From NCBI RefSeq assembly GCF_900114045.1, contig NZ_FORQ01000003.1, positions 124,001 through 188,000 on the forward strand: DNA of 64,000 bases, given 5' to 3'. The notes under the pieces were generated by a model that did not search any database, was not told where the DNA came from, and was given only the letters and a program-made list of their open reading frames with translations. Both the position numbers and the translations under genes were made by a program. The stretch comes from Kaistella treverensis. Its GTDB lineage: Bacteria; Bacteroidota; Bacteroidia; Flavobacteriales; Weeksellaceae. Positions 59,727 to 64,000 of this stretch are shown here, piece by piece (position 1 is the first letter of the stretch; each line of letters opens with the position of its first letter).

Positions 59727-60365
59727 GTGGAAGTTCAGCAAAACTTTAGTTTAGCCATCGAAATTTTGGGCACCATTGCTTTTGCGATGTCGGGCAGTTT
59801 TGCCGCGATGCAAAAGCGCCTGGATCCTTTCGGTGTACTGATTATTGCTTTTGTAACTTCCGTCGGCGGCGGTACAATTCGCGATCTGATCCTCGATGTA
59901 CCGGTTTTCTGGATGCACGATATGGTCATTTGCAGCGTTATTTTCATCACCACGATCGTTTCGATGATTTTTAAATCGGTGGAAAAAAAGTTTAAAGTAA
60001 CCTTGTTTATATTCGATAGTTTCGGTTTGGGACTTTTCACCATTATCGGAATTCAGAAAGGAATTAATGCTGATTTGCACCCACTGATCTGCATCACTTT
60101 AGGAACGATTACGGGTTGTTTTGGTGGAATCAGTCGCGATATTTTGCTGAACCGAATTCCGCTTATTTTCCGGAAGGAAATTTATGCCACGGCGTGCATT
60201 ATCGGTGGAACCATTTTTTTAGGTTTGGTGAAATACAGTACGCTTTCTTACGCATTTGTTCAGGTTTCCACGATTTTGCTGATTGTCGCCATCCGTACTT
60301 TTGCGGTGAAATATCATTGGGAAATTCCGAAATTTTACGGCGTGGACAACAGTTCGGAAATGTAA
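59727..60365 (+). CDS. TRIC-type cation channel family protein (UPF0126)
   Basis: 212 residues, seven hydrophobic spans arranged as two homologous halves: IEILGTIAFAMSGSFAAMQK with DPFGVLIIAFVTSVGGGTIR (first half) and FDSFGLGLFTIIGIQKGI with LGTITGCFGGISRDIL (second half). The paired glycine-rich motifs GGGTIRD and GGISRD are diagnostic. Family members conduct monovalent cations. GTG start at 59727, directly behind coaD. Confidence 0.88.
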   Translation: MEVQQNFSLAIEILGTIAFAMSGSFAAMQKRLDPFGVLIIAFVTSVGGGTIRDLILDVPVFWMHDMVICSVIFITTIVSMIFKSVEKKFKVTLFIFDSFGLGLFTIIGIQKGINADLHPLICITLGTITGCFGGISRDILLNRIPLIFRKEIYATACIIGGTIFLGLVKYSTLSYAFVQVSTILLIVAIRTFAVKYHWEIPKFYGVDNSSEM

Positions 60366-60392
60366 TATTTCACTTTGAAATTTAAAAAAAAA

Positions 60393-60580
60393 TGCCGTTT
60401 TAGCCCGGTATTTTTCTGATTTAAAATTGGCCCGTTTTTTCAAGCGTAATCAAGAATTCAAGTCAAAAAATTAGCCGCTAAATGAGGGTTTTTTTTAATT
60501 AAAGTCTTCTGCGTAAACCAACTTCCACCGACAATGGCAAACATATAAACATAAAAAAAGCCCCTAAATGAGGCTTTTTT
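60393..60580. repeat. Cluster of three palindromic elements (copies v, w, x)
   Basis: TGCCGTTTTAGCCCGGTA (60393-60410), TTAGCCGCTAAATGAGGG (60471-60488) and AGCCCCTAAATGAGGCT (60559-60575), each with A- and T-tracts, within the convergent gap between the TRIC gene and the TPR-like gene. Copy x is also a perfect terminator shape. No gene was seen in this 240-bp gap. Confidence 0.75.
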
Positions 60581-60602
60581 TTAATTTTTTATGAAATCAA
60601 TA

Positions 60603-61169
60603 TTAGTTGAATTTCCCACGCTGGCGCATATTCGGGTTGTGCATGTGTTTCTGCATTGACGGCATTTTCAGCTGGTCTTTCAGCATCTTTATCTGGTCTG
60701 TCATCATTCCGGCCGAGTCCAGGCGTTTGGCTTCTTCCAGAAGTTTCTGCGCTTCCTGGCGACGGCCTTTTTGCATGGCTCCGGCAGCGATATTTAATGT
60801 TGCCATCGCGCGGTCATGTTTCATATTTAAACCAAATTCCAACGCTTTTTTCATAAAAGGCTCAACTTTAGCCGGATTTTCCTGAGCTAAAGTCAGTCCC
60901 TGTAAATAATGGAAATAACCGTACTGCGATCTGTGCAGCTGCGACTCATAATTGGTGATTTTCGAAAGCCAGTGCGCAGCTTTTACCATATTCTGTTTTC
61001 GCATGTACCAGAAAGCCGCCAAAATATATTCGTTTTTGAAAAAAAGTAAAATCGGGATCGCGGAAAGAATTACCAAAACGATTCCCCAGCCGATATTTCT
61101 ATTCATCATCAGATATACTCCGGCTGCGATAATCAGCGCTGCGATAACGAATTTCAGGTATTTATTCAT
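60603..61169 (-). CDS. Membrane-anchored TPR-like protein
   Basis: 188 residues with two N-terminal hydrophobic spans (FVIAALIIAAGVYLM and IGWGIVLVILSAIPILLFF), then a helical-repeat domain (about 60-160: AAFWYMRKQNMVKAAHWLSK, YFHYLQGLTLAQENPAKVEP, AMATLNIAAGAMQKGRRQEA) resembling tetratricopeptide repeats, and a basic Met/His-rich tail. No catalytic motif. Promoter box TATCTTTG at 61188-61195 on the minus strand. Scaffold role is an inference. Confidence 0.72.
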   Translation of the reverse strand: MNKYLKFVIAALIIAAGVYLMMNRNIGWGIVLVILSAIPILLFFKNEYILAAFWYMRKQNMVKAAHWLSKITNYESQLHRSQYGYFHYLQGLTLAQENPAKVEPFMKKALEFGLNMKHDRAMATLNIAAGAMQKGRRQEAQKLLEEAKRLDSAGMMTDQIKMLKDQLKMPSMQKHMHNPNMRQRGKFN

Positions 61170-61187
61170 TGTTAAATTTTAGTGGTG

Positions 61188-61195
61188 CAAAGATA
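61188..61195 (-). promoter_or_regulatory. TAnnTTTG promoter box of the TPR-like gene
   Basis: TATCTTTG on the minus strand, 18 nt before the start codon at 61169. Confidence 0.6.
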
Positions 61196-61232
61196 ATAAT
61201 TTGTGCTAAAAAGAAACAGCACAATTTCAGGC

Positions 61233-61733
61233 TTATTTTTCGAGTTTTACCTTTCGCTCGTAGGTTTGAAAGCAAAAGTCAAAAGCATTTTTTTCGTCCT
61301 TTTCGTGGCAAATTTCTTCAGTTTTCTCCCAGATTTTTGGGTTGATTTTCGGAAAGAAAGTATCAGCTTTCAGCGTGGTTTTTACCAGCGTAACTTCCAG
61401 TTTATCGGTAACATCCATCGTTTGTTCGTAAATTTTGCCGCCGCCGATGATGAAAATATTTTCATCGATTTTTTTAGCAAATTTCAGTGCTTCCTTAATA
61501 CTTCCAACGATCAGAATTCCTTCTTCAAACCAATCTTTTTTGGTGCTGATGACAATGTTGGTACGGTTTGGCAAGGCTTTACCGATGCTTTCGTACGTCT
61601 TGCGGCCCATGATCACGGGATGCTCTGTGGTAATTTCTTTAAAATGTTTTAAATCGGTTGGTAAATGCCAAAGCATTTGATTTTCAGCACCAATTTCATT
61701 GTTTAAGCCCATGGCGACGACCGCTGTAATCAT
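61233..61733 (-). CDS. folA: Dihydrofolate reductase
   Basis: Reduces dihydrofolate with NADPH. About 166 residues from the ATG at 61733: ITAVVAMGLNNEIGAENQML with the substrate-binding WHLPTDLKHFK, VIMGRKTYESIGKALPNRTN (NADPH site) and IFIIGGGKIYEQ. The frame is open to 61970, but that part lies over the lemA gene and upstream of the promoter box at 61751-61758, so it is rejected. Confidence 0.95.
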   Translation of the reverse strand: MITAVVAMGLNNEIGAENQMLWHLPTDLKHFKEITTEHPVIMGRKTYESIGKALPNRTNIVISTKKDWFEEGILIVGSIKEALKFAKKIDENIFIIGGGKIYEQTMDVTDKLEVTLVKTTLKADTFFPKINPKIWEKTEEICHEKDEKNAFDFCFQTYERKVKLEK

Positions 61734-61750
61734 TTTAAAGTAATTTGCCA

Positions 61751-61778
61751 CAAATTTAGCACATATATTGTATATTTG
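61751..61778. promoter_or_regulatory. Divergent promoter pair, folA and lemA
   Basis: TAAATTTG on the minus strand (61751-61758) serves folA and TATATTTG on the plus strand (61771-61778) serves lemA. The two -7 boxes are only 12 bp apart, so the two promoters must overlap. Confidence 0.7.
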
Positions 61779-61811
61779 GGTAGCAATAAAAATTAAAAAA
61801 ATTAATAAACT

Positions 61812-62420
61812 ATGAGAAATAAAGGTTGTATGAGCGCCGGAACCATCGGTATTGCTCTCCTTGTAATTGCTGCTATCCTGTTTTTCTGGGGTAAAAATGG
61901 CTACAATAATTTTGTCACCAAAGAACAGAACGTAAACACCAAATGGTCTAACGTTGAAACCGTATATCAAAAACGTGCGAACCTGATTCCAAATCTGGAA
62001 CGTACCGTAAAATCATATTCGCAGTTCGAGCAGGAAACTTTAACCAAAGTAATTGAAGCGCGTTCTAAAGCAACTTCTATTACTGTGGACCCTACAAATA
62101 TGACCGAAGCTGATATGGCGAAATTCCAGGCGGCGCAAGGTGAATTAAGCGGTGCTTTGAGCAGATTGATGGCGGTTGTGGAACAATATCCAAACTTGAA
62201 AGCGGATCAGCAATACCTGAATTTTCAAAGAGAATATACCGCGATTGAAAACAGCATCCGAAGCGAGACCGTTTATTACAATGAAGCGGCGCAGGATTAC
62301 AATACTTCGATAAAGACTTTCCCGAATAATATTTTGGCAAACTTTACCAACTTTAAAGAAAAACCATACTTTAAAGCGGATGCAGGTGCGCAAAAAGCGC
62401 CGGAAGTTTTCACTAACTAA
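61812..62420 (+). CDS. LemA family protein
   Basis: 202 residues. One N-terminal membrane span (GTIGIALLVIAAILFFWG), then the LemA helical domain with NNFVTKEQNVNTKWSNVETV, YQKRANLIPNLERTVKSYS and YTAIENSIRSETVYYNEAAQ. LemA proteins are membrane-tethered four-helix bundles often encoded with TPM-domain proteins, as here: it overlaps the next gene by one base. Function in bacteria is unresolved; a role in envelope stress or protein quality control is suspected for the family. Confidence 0.92.
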   Translation: MRNKGCMSAGTIGIALLVIAAILFFWGKNGYNNFVTKEQNVNTKWSNVETVYQKRANLIPNLERTVKSYSQFEQETLTKVIEARSKATSITVDPTNMTEADMAKFQAAQGELSGALSRLMAVVEQYPNLKADQQYLNFQREYTAIENSIRSETVYYNEAAQDYNTSIKTFPNNILANFTNFKEKPYFKADAGAQKAPEVFTN

Positions 62421-62848
62421 TGAACAGTTTTCTCACAGATTCTGAAATGGCTTCTCTCGTAGAAGCCATTAAAACCGCCGAAGATCATTCTACTGGTGAA
62501 ATCCGTATTCACATAGATTCCCAAACCGAAGGCAACAACGCAGAAATTGCTTTTGAGGTTTTCAAGATGTTGTGCGAAGGAAAAACCGCGGAAAAAAATG
62601 CCGTGCTTTTTCATGTAAATTTTGAGCAGCACTATTTGACCATTATCGGTGATGAAGGAATTCACAAAAAAGTACATCAGCACTTCTGGGACAAAATGCA
62701 TGACCAGATTACGAGGGATTTTGCGGTGGGAAAATACCACGACGGTTTGAAAAAGGCGATTTTAGAAACTGGTTTGGAACTAAAAAAACATTTCCCGATT
62801 TCGGGCGAAAATCCCAATGAAATTTCGAATGAGATTACTTTCTCGTAA
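62420..62848 (+). CDS. TPM-domain protein, cytoplasmic
   Basis: 142 residues, no signal peptide or membrane span. A compact TPM (thylakoid acid-phosphatase-like) domain: LVEAIKTAEDHSTGEIRIHI at the N-terminus, then NAVLFHVNFEQHYLTIIGDE. It is coupled to lemA by a one-base overlap and its 3' end overlaps the next TPM gene by 32 nt. Paired short and long TPM proteins behind LemA are a recurring Bacteroidota arrangement. Biochemical role unknown. Confidence 0.85.
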   Translation: MNSFLTDSEMASLVEAIKTAEDHSTGEIRIHIDSQTEGNNAEIAFEVFKMLCEGKTAEKNAVLFHVNFEQHYLTIIGDEGIHKKVHQHFWDKMHDQITRDFAVGKYHDGLKKAILETGLELKKHFPISGENPNEISNEITFS

Positions 62849-63629
62849 ATATATTTTCCTTTTTTTATTTTTAGGTTTTAGCATCTATGCTTTTGCCCAA
62901 AAAATACCTGAAAAGCCGGCAATTTTATATCCGGTTACCGACGAAGTTGGTTTATTAACGCAGACTGAAAAAGATCAGCTGAACCAGAAACTGATCAAAT
63001 TTGCCGACAGTACTTCCACAGAGATAGCCGTCATCATCATTCCAAATACTGGCGGTGAAGATGTAAATTATCTCGCAACGATGTATGGTGAAAAATGGGG
63101 AATTGGCCAGAAAGAAACAGACAACGGAATTGTTTTTCTGATTGCGACCGAAGATCACACGATGTCTATTCAACAGGGACGCGCGGTGGAGCAATATTTA
63201 ACCGCATCAGTCGCAGGGCAGATTCTGGATTATATTGTGACGCCGAATTTCAAGCAGGGATTGTGGTATGAAGGAATCAACCGCGGGACCACCGCTTTGA
63301 TGGAAGCCGTGCAGGGAAAATTTAAACCGATTGTTAAAGATACCTTGGAAGACAGTTTGTCGCCCGCGCAAATTATGATTATCGCATTTTTTGTTTTCAT
63401 CATCCTGAGTTTTCTGTTTCGAAACCGTGGCGGTGGCCGAGGCCGAAATGGTGATGATGAAGATGTAATTCTCTCACGTCGCGGACGAAGATCTTACCCT
63501 GGCGGATTTTTCCCATTCCCGGGAAGTTTCGGCGGCGGCGGTTCTGGCGGCGGATTTGGAGGTGGCGGTTTCGGTGGCTTTGGAGGCGGCGGAAGTTTCG
63601 GCGGTGGCGGCGCGTCTGGTGGCTGGTAA
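62817..63629 (+). CDS. TPM-domain protein with signal peptide and glycine-rich tail (YgcG-like)
   Basis: 270 residues. Signal peptide (YIFLFLFLGFSIYAFAQ), TPM domain in the periplasm (about 35-165: TDEVGLLTQTEKDQLNQKL, IAVIIIPNTGGEDVNYLA, NGIVFLIATEDHTMSIQQG), one membrane span (about 183-200, IMIIAFFVFIILSFLF), then a basic and glycine-rich C-terminus of GGG and FGGGG blocks ending in GGW. An ATG at 62829 is an alternative start that would still keep the signal peptide. Third gene of lemA-TPM-TPM. Confidence 0.87.
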   Translation: MKFRMRLLSRKYIFLFLFLGFSIYAFAQKIPEKPAILYPVTDEVGLLTQTEKDQLNQKLIKFADSTSTEIAVIIIPNTGGEDVNYLATMYGEKWGIGQKETDNGIVFLIATEDHTMSIQQGRAVEQYLTASVAGQILDYIVTPNFKQGLWYEGINRGTTALMEAVQGKFKPIVKDTLEDSLSPAQIMIIAFFVFIILSFLFRNRGGGRGRNGDDEDVILSRRGRRSYPGGFFPFPGSFGGGGSGGGFGGGGFGGFGGGGSFGGGGASGGW

Positions 63630-63660
63630 ATTAAAATGAACAGATTTTAAATGAAAAAAA

Positions 63661-63690
63661 TCAGCCGTTAAAAGGGCTGATTTTTTCATT
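63661..63690. terminator. Palindromic element y acting as bidirectional terminator
   Basis: TCAGCCGTTAAAAGGGCTGA (63661-63680) after an A-tract and before TTTTTTC, in a convergent gap. It belongs to the dispersed palindrome family and has a full terminator shape. Confidence 0.8.
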
Positions 63691-63704
63691 TTAGCAATTA
63701 TATA

Positions 63705-64000
63705 TTACTGAATGTTCACGCTGCCACCGCTGCTTTCGGTTTTGCTGATTACATTTAAGTTTCCAGCTTTTCGGATCGTAATATCACCGGAAGAACTCGC
63801 GCGCGCTGAAAGTTGGTTTTTCACTGCCAAGCTTACGGAACCGCTGCTTGAAGCTTCAATATCTGCATTCGCTGCCGTAGCTTTCCGCGCATCCAAGGTG
63901 CCGGATGATGAGGCATGAAGTTTTGCATTTTTGGTTTCACCGGAAACAATAATGTCGCCGGAAGAAGAAACTTCAGCATCAAAATCTACTGCCCATATTT
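63705..64000 (-). CDS. DUF2807 (head GIN) protein, 3' part only
   Basis: The frame is open from the stop at 63705 to the window edge, so the gene continues beyond base 64000. The visible 98 residues are repetitive beta-helix: VSSSGDIIVSGETKNAKLHA, ASSSGTLDARKATAANADIE, SGDITIRKAGNLNV and terminal SSGGSVNIQ. This is the DUF2807 C-terminal pattern seen also in the protein at 37661-38926. A TTG at 63896 is an in-frame codon, not a start. Exported, function unknown. Confidence 0.85.
   Translation of the reverse strand, partial: IWAVDFDAEVSSSGDIIVSGETKNAKLHASSSGTLDARKATAANADIEASSSGSVSLAVKNQLSARASSSGDITIRKAGNLNVISKTESSGGSVNIQ

Noticed and set aside
61734-61970. N-terminal extension of folA by about 79 codons
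   Set aside because: It runs over lemA on the other strand and upstream of the folA promoter box; dihydrofolate reductase begins at ITAVVAMGLNNEIG.
1-64000. CRISPR array, prophage, insertion sequence or integron
   Set aside because: No regularly spaced identical repeats, transposase, integrase or phage structural gene was seen. The dispersed palindromes are single, irregular and degenerate.

Overview
The window reads as chromosomal DNA of a flavobacterium of the Chryseobacterium/Kaistella/Cloacibacterium clade (Weeksellaceae). The lineage call is inference. It rests on the low-GC coding style, many Bacteroidota promoters of the form TAnnTTTG, type IX secretion (T9SS) C-terminal domains, a Bacteroidota-type succinate dehydrogenase (sdhCAB), and lineage-restricted families (GLPGLI, DUF6452/DUF6048, DUF6759, DUF4252, DUF4407). 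No rRNA, tRNA, CRISPR, phage or insertion sequence was seen, so this looks like a housekeeping segment with some accessory modules.

Layout. 1-7.1 kb: comEC, the sdhCAB respiratory complex, and a cysteine-poor thioredoxin-fold lipoprotein. 7.5-12.6 kb: rlmD, then a tightly packed secreted metalloprotease/DUF6452/DUF6048 group. 12.8-18.3 kb: a large T9SS-exported metalloprotease, two exported proteins of unknown role, and trmB. 18.4-20.3 kb (minus strand): ribosomal operon rplM-rpsI-rpsB. 20.7-29.8 kb: GLPGLI protein, a fused B12 mutase (IcmF type), a serine hydrolase, a fatty acid desaturase, ruvC and a DUF4407 membrane protein. 29.8-32.3 kb (minus): copper nitrite reductase nirK with an FGE-like lipoprotein and a SCO copper chaperone. 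32.5-37.1 kb (minus): DUF6759 lipoprotein, guaB, and a T9SS type-B surface protein. 37.1-40.2 kb (minus): an ECF sigma factor, a candidate anti-sigma factor and two DUF4252 envelope proteins. 40.4-46.1 kb (minus): a partial phenylacetate degradation set (paaB, C, D, G, H, I) directly behind hutI, without paaA. 46.1-55.3 kb: MFS transporter, ruvB, MBL hydrolase, coaE, a phosphodiesterase, alcohol dehydrogenase, cytoplasmic alpha-amylase and dinB. 55.4-64 kb: NYN/LOTUS protein, purine nucleoside phosphorylase, lpxK, ddl, coaD, a TRIC-type channel, a TPR-like membrane protein, folA, a lemA/TPM/TPM operon, and the end of a DUF2807 protein cut by the window edge.

How the genes work together. nirK with SCO and the FGE-like protein forms a periplasmic nitrite-reducing module. 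sdhCAB feeds the quinone pool. coaE and coaD are the last two CoA biosynthesis enzymes, in separate loci. ruvB and ruvC lie apart, each with its own promoter.

The most unusual layer is non-coding. A short palindromic element, roughly A-tract-TGCCGYTWAAARGGCA-T-tract, recurs about twenty times between genes. Some copies look like terminators, but others sit between divergent promoters or overlap a promoter. The paa operon spacers are filled with several other degenerate, word-like repeats, one of which has become the N-terminus of PaaH. There is also a tandemly duplicated terminator behind rpsB/trmB, and three genes whose promoter position predicts leaderless mRNAs. Many start codons were chosen by the position of the TAnnTTTG box, because Shine-Dalgarno sequences are weak or absent.
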